Shown here piece after piece: positions 24,242 to 33,162 of a DNA stretch of 49,679 nucleotides. The stretch's first letter is position 1; each line of letters opens with the position of its first letter. Position numbers and translations under genes: made by a program. The notes beneath the pieces are model-generated. The model searched no databases and was not told where the DNA came from. It worked only from the letters and a program-made list of their open reading frames with translations. This stretch comes from Protofrankia sp. CiT1. GTDB taxonomy: Bacteria; Actinomycetota; Actinomycetes; Frankiales; Frankiaceae. The stretch is taken from positions 1 to 49,679 of the forward strand of contig NZ_CAKJTL010000069.1 of the NCBI RefSeq assembly GCF_917627385.1, written 5' to 3'.

Positions 24242-26205
24242 CACGCCTCCTTCCCGGCCGCCGCGGGCTGGTCGAACAGGTGAGCCAGCTCCGCCGGCAG
24301 CGGCGGCAGCGGCTCGGCGGTGAGCTCAAGCCTGTCGGCACGCAGCCGCAGGACGTGGTTGACGGTCGCGAACGCCGGATCGGGCCGGGGGAAGTCGTCG
24401 CGGGTGTGCCCGCCACGGCTCTCCTTGCGGGCCATCGCGCAGGTGGCGATGCACTCGGCGACGGTGAGCAGCGATCGCAGATCGATGGCAAGATGCCAGC
24501 CGGGATTGTACTGGCGGTGACCGGTGACCGCGACCCGGCGGGCACGGGCCCGCAACGCCTCGATCTCTGCCAGTGCCTGGGCGAGCTCGGTTTCGGTCCG
24601 GATGATCCCGACCAGGCTCTGCATCACCTCCTGAAGGTCGATCTGTAGCTGGTAGGGGTTCTCCGCCGCGGTTGCGCCGGTGTGTCCGTTGGTGTGTGCG
24701 TTGGTGGTGGAGAACGGCGCGAGGACCTGTTCGACGATCGCATGGACCTCCGCGTCGGTAGCCACGCCCCGGACGCCCGCCGGCACCGCCTGTGCGTATC
24801 GCGCGGCGTACAGCCCTGCCCGGCGTCCGAAGACAAGCAGGTCGGATAGGGAGTTACCGCCGAGCCGGTTCGAGCCGTGCATGCCGGCCGCGCACTCGCC
24901 CGCGGCGAACAGCCCGGGTACCGTCGCCGCCGCGGTGGCCGGGTCGACCTTGATGCCGCCCATGACGTAGTGACAGGTCGGGCCGACCTCCATCGCCTCC
25001 CGGGTGATGTCGACGTCGGCCAGCTCGGTGAACTGGTGGTACATGGACGGCAGCCGGCGGCGGATGTACGCCGGGTCACGGCGGGAGGCGATGTCAAGGT
25101 AGACCCCGCCGTGCGGCGAGCCCCGCCCCGCCTTGATCTCGGCGTTGATGGCTCGCGCCACCTCGTCGCGGGGAAGCAGCTCGGGCGGCCGGCGGGCGGT
25201 CACCTTGTCGGTGTACCAGCGGTCGGCCTCCTGCTCGGTGTCGGCCGTCTCGGCTGCGAAGACCGGGGGGATGTAGTCGAACATGAAGCGACGGCCTTCG
25301 GCGTTGAGCAGCACGCCGCCGTCGCCCCGGACGCCCTCGGTGACGAGGATCCCCTTCACCGACGGTGGCCAGACCATGCCGGTGGGATGGAACTGGACGA
25401 ATTCCATGTCCATCAGCGTGGCCCCCGCCCACAGCGCGAGCGCGTGGCCGTCGCCGGTGTACTCCCAGGAGTTCGACGTCACCTGATAGGACTTGCCGAT
25501 CCCGCCGGTGGCAAGCACTATCGCGGGCGCGTCGAAACGCACGAAGGTCCCGGACTCGCGCCAGTACGCCAACGCGCCGGTGACCGCTGGTTCGCCACGC
25601 TGCGGCGTGTCCGGTGAAAGCGCGGTCTGTGACGGCGTCGCCCGCGGTGGTACGGCCTGTTGGCGCCGCGTCGTCAGCAGGCGCAGCACCGTGCACTCCA
25701 TGAACACGTCGACACGTTTGCTGATCAGCCGGTTTTGCAGGGTACGGATCAGTTCCAGGCCGGTGCGGTCCCCGACATGCGCGAGCCGCGCGAAGCGGTG
25801 GCCGCCGAAGTCACGCTGGAGGATCCGCCCGTCGGGCGTCCGGTCGAAGACCGCGCCCCACTCCTCCAGCTCCCAGACCCGTTCCGGCGCCTCCTGCGCG
25901 TGGAGCTGGGCCATCCGCCACTGGTTGAGCATCTTCCCGCCACGCATCGTGTCGCGGAAGTGCGCCTGCCAGTCGTCCTCGGGCCACACGTTGCCCATCG
26001 CGGCCGCGATACCGCCCTCAGCCATGACGGTGTGCGCCTTGCCGAGCAGGCTCTTGCAGACGACCGCGACGCGGGCGCCCTGCTCGTGCGCTTCCAGCGC
26101 CGCGCGCAGGCCCGCTCCGCCCGCGCCGATGACCACGACGTCGTACGCGTGCGTCTCCGATACGGACGATGACGATGACGATGACGATATGGATGGTGCG
26201 GTCAT
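24241..26205 (-). CDS. sdhA: succinate dehydrogenase/fumarate reductase flavoprotein subunit
   Basis: A 654-residue FAD enzyme that oxidises succinate to fumarate. It shows the FAD-binding VVVIGAGGAGLRAALEA near residue 25, the flavinylation region KAHTVMAEGGIAAA, HPTGMVWP in the substrate region, and TCHYVMGGIKVDP, AAGECAAGMHGSNRLGGNSL in the second FAD part. The N-terminus carries a run of eight Ser encoded by a tandem GACGAT-type repeat (26160-26190), which is unusual and probably unstructured. It lies 6 bases after sdhC and overlaps sdhB, so the order is sdhC-sdhA-sdhB. Confidence 0.93.
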   Translation of the reverse strand: MTAPSISSSSSSSSVSETHAYDVVVIGAGGAGLRAALEAHEQGARVAVVCKSLLGKAHTVMAEGGIAAAMGNVWPEDDWQAHFRDTMRGGKMLNQWRMAQLHAQEAPERVWELEEWGAVFDRTPDGRILQRDFGGHRFARLAHVGDRTGLELIRTLQNRLISKRVDVFMECTVLRLLTTRRQQAVPPRATPSQTALSPDTPQRGEPAVTGALAYWRESGTFVRFDAPAIVLATGGIGKSYQVTSNSWEYTGDGHALALWAGATLMDMEFVQFHPTGMVWPPSVKGILVTEGVRGDGGVLLNAEGRRFMFDYIPPVFAAETADTEQEADRWYTDKVTARRPPELLPRDEVARAINAEIKAGRGSPHGGVYLDIASRRDPAYIRRRLPSMYHQFTELADVDITREAMEVGPTCHYVMGGIKVDPATAAATVPGLFAAGECAAGMHGSNRLGGNSLSDLLVFGRRAGLYAARYAQAVPAGVRGVATDAEVHAIVEQVLAPFSTTNAHTNGHTGATAAENPYQLQIDLQEVMQSLVGIIRTETELAQALAEIEALRARARRVAVTGHRQYNPGWHLAIDLRSLLTVAECIATCAMARKESRGGHTRDDFPRPDPAFATVNHVLRLRADRLELTAEPLPPLPAELAHLFDQPAAAGKEA

Positions 26206-26211
26206 GGTCGC

Positions 26212-27048
26212 TCACGCCACCCAGTGATAGTCGTGGAGGTGACCGCTCGCGACCAGCCAGATGTAGAAGTCGGTTGCCATGATCCATAGAAGGCTCGCCC
26301 AGGCCCACAGCAGATGACGCCGGTTGAGCGCCGAAATCCCCCGCCACAGCCGCTGGCGGGCCGGATGCGCGGACAGGGTCCGCAGCCCACCTCCACACAG
26401 GTGCCGGAAGGAATGGCAGGAAAACGTGTACAGGCCGAGAAGCACCACATTGGCCGCAAGAATGCCGCTACCGACGCCGATGCCGAAACCGCCGTCGAAG
26501 CTGAACGCCTGGACAGCCTCGTAGGTGAGCAGACACACGAAGAGCCCACCGAAGTAGAGGAAATAGCGGTGCACGTTCTGTAGCAGCAACGGGAACCGGG
26601 CCTCACCGCTGTACCTGCGCCGGGCGTCGGGGACCGCGCAGGCCGGCGGAGCCCACCAGAACGAGCGGTAATACGCCTTCCGGTAGTAGTAGCAGGTGAG
26701 CCGGAAGCCGAGCGGGAAGAGCAGAATCAGGATGGCGGGTGAGATCCAGGGGATGTCGCCGAGCAGCCCGGAGCCGAGCGCGTCGGCCGGGCAGGAGTCG
26801 GTCAGGCACGGCGAGTAGAACGGCGACAGGTACGGATCCGCGTAGTAGTTGCCGTTGCGGAACGCCGCCCACGTCCCGTAGGCGACAAAGCCGGCGAGCA
26901 CGGCCACCGTGACGACCGGGGCCACCCACCACCGGTCCCGTCTCAGGCTGGGCTGGATGATCCTCGCTCGGGCCGCGCCGCCGCTGGGAGCGGCGGCTCT
27001 GGCGGGGCCCCGATTGTCGGGAGGACGGGCATCCGTCTGCGTCGGCAT
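26212..27048 (-). CDS. sdhC: succinate dehydrogenase cytochrome b-type membrane subunit
   Basis: A 278-residue membrane protein with about five hydrophobic helices, beginning with WWVAPVVTVAVLAGFVAYG and ending with LLWAWASLLWIMATDFYIWLV. Candidate haem-ligand His residues are in LLQNVHRYFLYFG and TFSCHSFRHLCGG. It would anchor the SdhA-SdhB dimer and reduce quinone. The N-terminal 35 residues are basic and Pro/Ala-rich. GAGGAGC precedes ATG 27048. It is a long single-subunit anchor; no separate sdhD gene is present, consistent with the fused cytochrome b type seen in actinobacteria. Confidence 0.85.
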   Translation of the reverse strand: MPTQTDARPPDNRGPARAAAPSGGAARARIIQPSLRRDRWWVAPVVTVAVLAGFVAYGTWAAFRNGNYYADPYLSPFYSPCLTDSCPADALGSGLLGDIPWISPAILILLFPLGFRLTCYYYRKAYYRSFWWAPPACAVPDARRRYSGEARFPLLLQNVHRYFLYFGGLFVCLLTYEAVQAFSFDGGFGIGVGSGILAANVVLLGLYTFSCHSFRHLCGGGLRTLSAHPARQRLWRGISALNRRHLLWAWASLLWIMATDFYIWLVASGHLHDYHWVA

Positions 27049-27209
27049 GGTGCTCCTCGGTTTCCTGGGGCCGCAGGCGCGGTCAGGTGCGTTCGCGGTG
27101 CTGGGCCCCCGGCGTGTTCTCGCTGGCTGTTGCTCTCCTTGGCGTGTTCTGGTCGGTTGGAGGGACCGACGACAGGCCGCGAGTTATCGCGCGGCCCGTC
27201 GTCTCATGC

Positions 27210-27587
27210 TCACACCCGGACGCGGCGTCGGCGGCGCGGCGACACGGCGCGATGCCGCTGCCACCCGCCGGCGACCCCCTCGTCGTCGCATTCGGGCTGG
27301 AACTCCGGTTCGCCCTGGCGGGCCGGTACGAACACGGGTTCGTAGCGGGTTGAGCACGCTGGGCCGTCGGCCGTGCCGGCCGGGTCCAGACCGTTCGCGC
27401 CGCTGCGGGTCATGGTCTCAGCTTCAAGATCGTCAAGGTCTTCCAGGACGCGACGGACATCCGCCTCGAGCCGGCCCGCCATTCTTGAACTGGGCGCGTG
27501 GCAGCGCACATGGTGCACATGACGTTGCGCTTCCTGTACTGCTCTGATCACGGCGAGAAGCTCGTCCCGTAGGCTTGTCGACTGCAC
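27210..27587 (-). CDS. hypothetical 125-residue protein
   Basis: A plausible small gene read from GTG 27587 with GGAGG 9 bases upstream. The first 70 residues are a charged helix-rich segment (RDELLAVIRAVQEAQRHVHH, ADVRRVLEDLDDLEAETM) that could form a coiled coil. The rest is Gly/Pro-rich and ends in a very basic RRRRRVRV tail. It lies upstream of sdhC on the same strand, separated by 161 bases. I do not recognise a family. Codon bias supports coding, but the evidence is moderate. Confidence 0.5.
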   Translation of the reverse strand: MQSTSLRDELLAVIRAVQEAQRHVHHVRCHAPSSRMAGRLEADVRRVLEDLDDLEAETMTRSGANGLDPAGTADGPACSTRYEPVFVPARQGEPEFQPECDDEGVAGGWQRHRAVSPRRRRRVRV

Positions 27588-27760
27588 GATTCGCCACCTC
27601 CGTGGTTCCGGCTGCCGGCCGGCGACATTCCAGACAGGTATCGGTACCCATCTCCACTGCCGAGCCGGTCACATCAATGACACATTACGTTCACGCAACA
27701 GTATGATCGACGGGCGGAAGGTTGGCCGGAGACGCAGACCTTCGACCGCGCCGGAGCGCC

Positions 27761-27836
27761 GGAAGGCCGTGTCCAGATGCGTCAGAGACCCGCTCGCGCG
27801 GGTCATTGAGCCGGACAGCTGGCTTCCGGAACACGC
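27761..27836. repeat. palindromic element remnant with internal hairpin
   Basis: GACCCGC (27787-27793) pairs with GCGGGTC (27798-27804). The right part (27809-27836, GCCGGACAGCTGGCTTCCGG then AACACGCC) matches the right half of the element at 23258-23318. The left end GGCCGTGT near 27765 is its imperfect inverted partner. It lies 32 bases beyond the 3' end of the kinase-like gene. Confidence 0.55.
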
Positions 27837-27867
27837 CGTAGTGACGGCGAGCGCCTGGGCGGCCGGG

Positions 27868-28737
27868 CTACCGGCTGATCAGGTCGTCCAGATGGGCCCG
27901 CACGGCGCCAGCGACGTCCATCTCGTCAGGGGACCAGGACAGTCCGGCGAGCGTGAACAGACAGGCGACGACCCGGGCGTACCGGCCGGTCGGGGCGTCC
28001 AGCTCAGGGAAGGCCGCACGAAGGCGGCTGGCGGTCCGGGGCGCGTGCCGCAGCGCGGTGATGTACAGGTTCGCGACGCCGATGCCTGAAACGCTGCGGC
28101 CCCAGTGCTCCCAGTCAATGATCGAAAAACGCGGCGCGGTGATGTTGCCCCAGTGCAGGTCCAGATGCTCGGTGGCCGCCGGGCCGGGGGCAACGTCAGC
28201 GGGCAGCTCACCGACTCTGGCATGGATAAGATGGGCGAGCTGTTCGGGGGAGTAGGCCCACAGCTTCCGCTCGGTGGGGGTGTCCGCGAGCGCGTCGACC
28301 GAGGCACGCAGGTCGGCCCACCAGGCGTCCGGGAGGTCGGGCTCGCCGGACAGGTACTGCCCGGCGCTGTAGGCGTCCGCCGGCACGACCGTCGAGTCGG
28401 CCGCGAACGTGAGCAGCTCAGCGCGCACGGACACCGGGACCGGGTCGGGATGGGTCCATTCGGTCTCAGCGAGCAGTGTCGGCTTGGCGACGCCGGACAG
28501 GCTGGCGGCATCGTGGGTGCCGGTCCAGACCTCGCGGTCCATGTCGGACTCGATGAACGCGGCGACCCGCAGCCACGCGGTGGCGCCGTCGTGTGTGGCG
28601 GGCCCCGCGATGACGGCGTCGGAACCGCTGGCCCGTCCGGAGCCGAGAGGCCGTATCCCGAGTTGTCGTGCGCCCTCGCGGTAGATCTCAGTGAGCCACG
28701 CCGCACCGTCGATGCTGACCGGCAGCCAGCGGATCAC
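27868..28737 (-). CDS. APH-fold phosphotransferase next to radical SAM gene
   Basis: A 289-residue protein with the C-terminal hallmarks of the aminoglycoside phosphotransferase/choline kinase fold. The catalytic loop is HLDLHWGNI, followed by IIDWEHWG, the metal-binding Asp and a typical Trp/Glu. The N-terminal lobe is divergent (WLPVSIDGAAWLTEIYREGA). I chose GTG 28737 because it overlaps the radical SAM stop (GTGA); an upstream GTG/ATG at 28788 would overlap that gene by 55 bases. The tight coupling with a peptide and a radical SAM enzyme suggests it phosphorylates the product or an intermediate, or confers self-protection. The real substrate is unknown. Confidence 0.7.
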   Translation of the reverse strand: MIRWLPVSIDGAAWLTEIYREGARQLGIRPLGSGRASGSDAVIAGPATHDGATAWLRVAAFIESDMDREVWTGTHDAASLSGVAKPTLLAETEWTHPDPVPVSVRAELLTFAADSTVVPADAYSAGQYLSGEPDLPDAWWADLRASVDALADTPTERKLWAYSPEQLAHLIHARVGELPADVAPGPAATEHLDLHWGNITAPRFSIIDWEHWGRSVSGIGVANLYITALRHAPRTASRLRAAFPELDAPTGRYARVVACLFTLAGLSWSPDEMDVAGAVRAHLDDLISR

Positions 28738-29651
28738 GCGGTTCCGTCTGTTGGACGCGGTTCGCAGTCCGGGGTCTTCGGCTTGCATTGGGACTGGGTG
28801 GGGCTGCAGGCGGTGCTCGCCTTGGGACCGCAGATGTCCGGGCCACAGCCGGAGGCGGCGGTCACCGTGCGCGCGGCGTCGAGCCGGGCGACCTGGGACC
28901 GGAAGGGCGCGCCAGCGAGGACAGCGGCCAGCCCGTCACGGACGTTACCGGCGGCGGCGCGGCGGGTGAAGACGCATGGAGTCACGGTGCCGTCCGGGCC
29001 AACCGCGGCCGTGCCGTGCCCGCAGTGCCCGCAGGTGCCCGCCTCATCGTCGTGGTCGGCGGCGCGGCCGAATGGCCGGACCTGGTCGATGCTGGCGACG
29101 ACGCCGAGGGCGGTCAGGTCGTCGAACGCGGCGAGAGCCTGTTCCTCGCCGGCGGTGGCGATGATGCCGGCGCGGACCGGCACCTCTGCCGCGACGAGGC
29201 GCCGCAGCTGGGCCCGGGTGCGGGCATGGCTGCCGGCACGCCCGGTGACCTTGTCATGCCGGGCCGCGTCGTCGGCGTAGTACGAAGTCGCGACCGACAC
29301 ACCCGGGCGGACGAGCGCGTCCCAGACCACGGCGGGAAGGGCGTACAGGTTGGTGAAGACCTCGACCGCGAGGTTAGCGTCGAGCGCCGCCGCGACGAGC
29401 GCCGGGAAGTCAGGACGGAGGGTCGGTTCGCCGCCGATGAGGCAGACCTGCTCGACGCCGACGGCGGCTGCCTCGGTGATGACCGCTTCCCAGTCGGGAA
29501 GCGTCATCGTGCCCTGGCTGCCGTGTGGTGAGGAGCCGGCGTAGCAGTGAGAGCAGGCTAACTGGCAGCGTCCGGTGATCTCCAGCCAGATCAGCCGGGG
29601 CGGCTCGGCCTGGATCACCGGGTGGACAGGCCCGGGCAGCGTCACGGTCAT
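28734..29651 (-). CDS. radical SAM/SPASM-like enzyme
   Basis: A 305-residue enzyme. The radical SAM cluster motif is CQLACSHC (Cys29, Cys33, Cys36), followed by CLIGGEPTLRPDF (the GGEP motif) and a TIM-barrel-like core. The C-terminal part has CGHCGHG with GPDGTVTPCVF, and then a Cys-rich end containing CGPDIC, ACSPTQSQC and PDC, resembling the auxiliary Fe-S cluster binding SPASM/twitch region found in peptide-modifying enzymes. GGGAG is placed 7 bases before ATG 29651. The 35-codon gene lies 10 bases upstream and the kinase-like gene overlaps downstream. I infer a peptide-maturase role from context; the reaction type cannot be read. Confidence 0.8.
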   Translation of the reverse strand: MTVTLPGPVHPVIQAEPPRLIWLEITGRCQLACSHCYAGSSPHGSQGTMTLPDWEAVITEAAAVGVEQVCLIGGEPTLRPDFPALVAAALDANLAVEVFTNLYALPAVVWDALVRPGVSVATSYYADDAARHDKVTGRAGSHARTRAQLRRLVAAEVPVRAGIIATAGEEQALAAFDDLTALGVVASIDQVRPFGRAADHDDEAGTCGHCGHGTAAVGPDGTVTPCVFTRRAAAGNVRDGLAAVLAGAPFRSQVARLDAARTVTAASGCGPDICGPKASTACSPTQSQCKPKTPDCEPRPTDGTA

Positions 29652-29661
29652 GATGATCTCC

Positions 29662-29769
29662 CTACGCCGTGTTCTGATACTCGCCGACGTGGATCACGTC
29701 GTGGCGCAGCCGCCGCTCGGGGGTGGTCAGGCCCAGCAGACGCTGCCCGCCCGGCCCGCAGATGATCAT
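29662..29769 (-). CDS. 35-residue peptide gene, candidate RiPP precursor
   Basis: A short frame too small for usual gene calling. It starts MIICGPGGQRLLGL at ATG 29769 (GGTGAGAG upstream) and ends HVGEYQNTA before TAG 29662. Of its 35 codons almost all end in G or C, the pattern of the real genes here. Its stop codon is followed at once by the ribosome site of the radical SAM gene, so the two are probably coupled. It holds one Cys near the N-terminus and a Tyr near the C-terminus, possible modification sites. The role as substrate of the downstream enzyme is inference; a regulatory upstream peptide is the alternative. Confidence 0.55.
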   Translation of the reverse strand: MIICGPGGQRLLGLTTPERRLRHDVIHVGEYQNTA

Positions 29770-29850
29770 CTCTCACCGGCGGACCGGGCGATGGCAACGG
29801 TGAATTCGCCAGGCACCACTGTAGCCGGCCGGCGCCAGTCAGGCGGGCTA

Positions 29851-29939
29851 AGAGGCTCCGGCAATAGGGCACGCGCCTCGTGCCAGTCAGATGGCTGTCG
29901 AAACATTGCCCTATTGCCGAGCTATTGCCGGGCGCTCCT
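29851..29939. repeat. family I inverted-repeat element, shortened copy C
   Basis: AGAGGCTCCGGCAATAGGG (29851-29869) faces CTATTGCCGGGCGCTCCT (29922-29939). CTATTGCCG is duplicated (29911-29930). The right end encodes the last five residues and stop of hsp20. The left end lies upstream of the candidate peptide gene. Confidence 0.75.
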
Positions 29940-30485
29940 GTCGGAACCGGCTGCCCGGCCGGTCGCGGAGCGGTCCTCAGCTGTCTCGGCAGCACGCGTT
30001 TCAGTCATGGCACGCTCGCCGGCCTCGATCACCGGGACGTGGCGGCTCGCGGTCGACGAGAGCTTCGGCAGTGTCAGCTGAAGCACACCGTCGGCCGCCT
30101 GGGCCGCGGACTTCTCCGCATCCACCTCCCCGGGCAGCCGCACGGTACATTCATACCGGCCTATCCGGCGCATCTGCTGACGCATCACGCCGCGGTGTTC
30201 CCGGGCCTGGATGTCAGCGGTGATGCTCACCTCGTTCCCCCGGACGTCGATGTTGACGGTGTTGGCGGGAGTACCGGGCAGATCCGCTTCGATGATGTAG
30301 GAGTTCTCGGTCTCCTCCATGTCGATCGCGGGTGTCCACGAGCGGCCTTCCCGCGGCATGAGGTCCGGCAGTGATACATCCAGCAGGCGGCCCATCCGTT
30401 CGTAGAGATCACCGAACTCGGCGAACGGGTCCCAGCCCCGTCGAGTGACTGGCGTCGGACGGCTCATAACGGACAACGAGGTCAT
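29922..30485 (-). CDS. Hsp20/alpha-crystallin family small heat-shock protein
   Basis: A 187-residue chaperone. The alpha-crystallin domain runs from about residue 50 (SWTPAIDMEETENSYIIEAD) through LPGTPANTVNIDVRGNEVSI and IGRYECTVRLPGEVD to DGVLQLTLPK. It would form oligomers that hold unfolded proteins under stress. The C-terminal tail is variable, and its last five residues (RSARQ) and stop TAG are encoded by an inserted inverted-repeat element. GGGAGG precedes ATG 30485 by about 9 bases; ATG 30467 is an alternative. A 14-bp perfect palindrome lies 28 bases upstream. No CIRCE or HAIR-like operator was seen. Confidence 0.88.
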   Translation of the reverse strand: MTSLSVMSRPTPVTRRGWDPFAEFGDLYERMGRLLDVSLPDLMPREGRSWTPAIDMEETENSYIIEADLPGTPANTVNIDVRGNEVSITADIQAREHRGVMRQQMRRIGRYECTVRLPGEVDAEKSAAQAADGVLQLTLPKLSSTASRHVPVIEAGERAMTETRAAETAEDRSATGRAAGSDRSARQ

Positions 30486-30512
30486 TGTCGGCTTCCTCCC
30501 TGGCGGTCACTG

Positions 30513-30542
30513 GCAGGGGGGATGGGAGCCCATCCCCCCTGC
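30513..30542. promoter_or_regulatory. perfect 14-bp palindrome between hsp20 and thiG
   Basis: GCAGGGGGGATGGG (30513-30526) is perfectly inverted at 30529-30542 with only two bases between. It lies just upstream of hsp20 and downstream of thiG, so it may be an operator for hsp20, the terminator of the thi operon, or both. No T tract follows in the thi direction. Confidence 0.6.
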
Positions 30543-30644
30543 GCTCCTATCCGCTCCCCGAAGACGCAAACAGCGCCAGGAAAGTGGATCAATACCAGGG
30601 CCGAGGGGCGGCCGACGGGTGTCAACGCCTGGATGCGCGGGTGC

Positions 30645-31620
<976 letters not shown>

Positions 31621-31632
31621 CCGCCATCCTCC

Positions 31633-32895
31633 TCAGTGACTGTCGGGTCCCGCGTGGGCGCCCGGCGCCCGGCGCCCGGCGCCCGGCGGCTCGGCGCCGA
31701 CCGGGCCGGACCCGGGCGGGGCGGCCGTGGGGTCAAACCTGGCCGGCGTGAACGGCGCGACCTCGGCGGGCATGGCGCCGTCCGCGAGCAGGCCGGCGAT
31801 GGCATCCGCGGTCACCGGCGTGAGCAGCACGCCGTTGCGGTAGTGGCCGACAGCCAGCACGAGGCCGGGCACCCGGGACGGGCCGATGAGCGGGGCGTTG
31901 TCGGGTGAGGCGGGCCGCAGGCTGGTGCTCACCTCCTCAAGCTCGGCTTCGCCCAGCCCCGGCACGAGGGCCTGGGCATCGCGCAGGAGCTCATACACAG
32001 CGCCGGCCCGCGGGCGCAGGTCGAATCCGGCCTCCTCGCTGCTGGCCCCGACCACGACCCGACCGTCGCCGCGCGGTACCAGGTACACCGGGCAGCCACG
32101 CACCGAGCCCCGCAACACGCAGGTAAGCAGGGGCGGCCCGACGGTCCGCAGCCGTAGGGTCTGCCCCTTGACCGGCCGGACCGCGGGGAGAGCCGCCAGC
32201 GGCAGCCCACCGATCCGGGCCGACCACGCCCCACAGGCCAGCACGACCACCGGCGCGGTCAGCTCGGTGCCGTCGGCGAGCCGCAACCCGGCGGCCCGGC
32301 CAGCGCGCAGCAGCAGTTCCCGCGCGGCCACCCGGAGCATGGTCGCGCCTGCCCGCTCGCATGCCCGCAGCAACGCGTGGTGCAGGCGCCTGTTGTCGAC
32401 CTGATGGTCGCCCGGCACCGCCAGCGCACCCACCAGCCCGCTCGCGGACGCCGGGATCCGGGCGCGCAACTGGTGCCTGGTCAGCAGTTCGGTCTCCAGC
32501 CCCAGCGACCGTGCGAAGCCGTGGATGTCACGCAGGCCGGCCATGTCCGCGGCGTCCCAGGCGGCTACCAGCGTCCCGCAGCGCAGGTAGCCGATTTCGC
32601 AACCACTGCTGCGTTCCAGCTCGTCGACGAAGGCGGGGTAACGCAGCGCGGAAGCGGTGTTCAGCTCCAGCAGCGGCCGCTCGCCGTAGTGCAGCTCGCT
32701 GACAGGAGCCAGCATGCCCGCGGCCGCCCCGCTCGCGCCCGACCCCGGCGCCGGATCGACGATGGTCACCGACAGGCCACGCAGCTGGGCGCGCCACGCG
32801 ACCCCGAGCCCGATCACGCCCGCGCCGGCCACGATGACGTCCGCGCCGGACGCCGATGACTGTGCTCCCCGGGCGTTGGCGCCAGCTGCCAGCAT
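31633..32895 (-). CDS. thiO: glycine oxidase (thiamine biosynthesis)
   Basis: A 420-residue FAD enzyme that oxidises glycine to dehydroglycine for thiazole formation. It has the FAD motif VIVAGAGVIGLGVAWRA, then GSGASGAAAGMLAPVSE, VVVLACGAWSA, VYLVPRGDGRVVVGASSEEAG and YRNGVLLTPVTADAIAGLL. AAGGAGG is placed before ATG 32895. The last about 35 residues are Pro/Gly/Ala-rich and encoded by a tandem repeat (GCGCCCG units at about 31659-31685), so the C-terminal tail is probably variable. No TPP riboswitch was found upstream. Confidence 0.9.
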   Translation of the reverse strand: MLAAGANARGAQSSASGADVIVAGAGVIGLGVAWRAQLRGLSVTIVDPAPGSGASGAAAGMLAPVSELHYGERPLLELNTASALRYPAFVDELERSSGCEIGYLRCGTLVAAWDAADMAGLRDIHGFARSLGLETELLTRHQLRARIPASASGLVGALAVPGDHQVDNRRLHHALLRACERAGATMLRVAARELLLRAGRAAGLRLADGTELTAPVVVLACGAWSARIGGLPLAALPAVRPVKGQTLRLRTVGPPLLTCVLRGSVRGCPVYLVPRGDGRVVVGASSEEAGFDLRPRAGAVYELLRDAQALVPGLGEAELEEVSTSLRPASPDNAPLIGPSRVPGLVLAVGHYRNGVLLTPVTADAIAGLLADGAMPAEVAPFTPARFDPTAAPPGSGPVGAEPPGAGRRAPGAHAGPDSH

Positions 32896-32986
32896 GAGCC
32901 TCCTTCTCCCGCGCCGCCATCGGTGCCGCCAACGGTGTCATCGTCAGCCGACACCGCCGGAGGCTCCGCATGCAAGTTTCGCCGGT

Positions 32987-33020
32987 CGTGGGGCCACGAG
33001 CGCGCGATCGTGGCCCCACG
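32987..33020. promoter_or_regulatory. 13-bp perfect palindrome in divergent promoter region
   Basis: CGTGGGGCCACGA (32987-32999) is perfectly inverted at 33008-33020 around GCGCGCGA-type spacer. It lies between thiO and the polysaccharide deacetylase, which diverge, about 90 and 140 bases from their starts. A candidate operator for either gene; it lacks a T run for terminator use. Confidence 0.5.
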
Positions 33021-33162
33021 AACAGGCTCTGAGCATGTGCGGCTGCCGGGTCGGCCCCGCGTTGGGCGCCTGGTGTGGGAAGGTGTCCGGCATGATGTAC
33101 CTGCCGGTCCCTGACCGGTCGGCGGCGATGTCCGCCGTGATGTCGATGGTGAGGCCAGCCCC

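Noticed and set aside
30486-30560. CIRCE or HAIR element upstream of hsp20
   Set aside because: The palindrome found does not match either consensus.
32896-33162. Possible TPP riboswitch upstream of thiO
   Set aside because: The conserved CUGAGA and downstream elements are absent on the minus strand.
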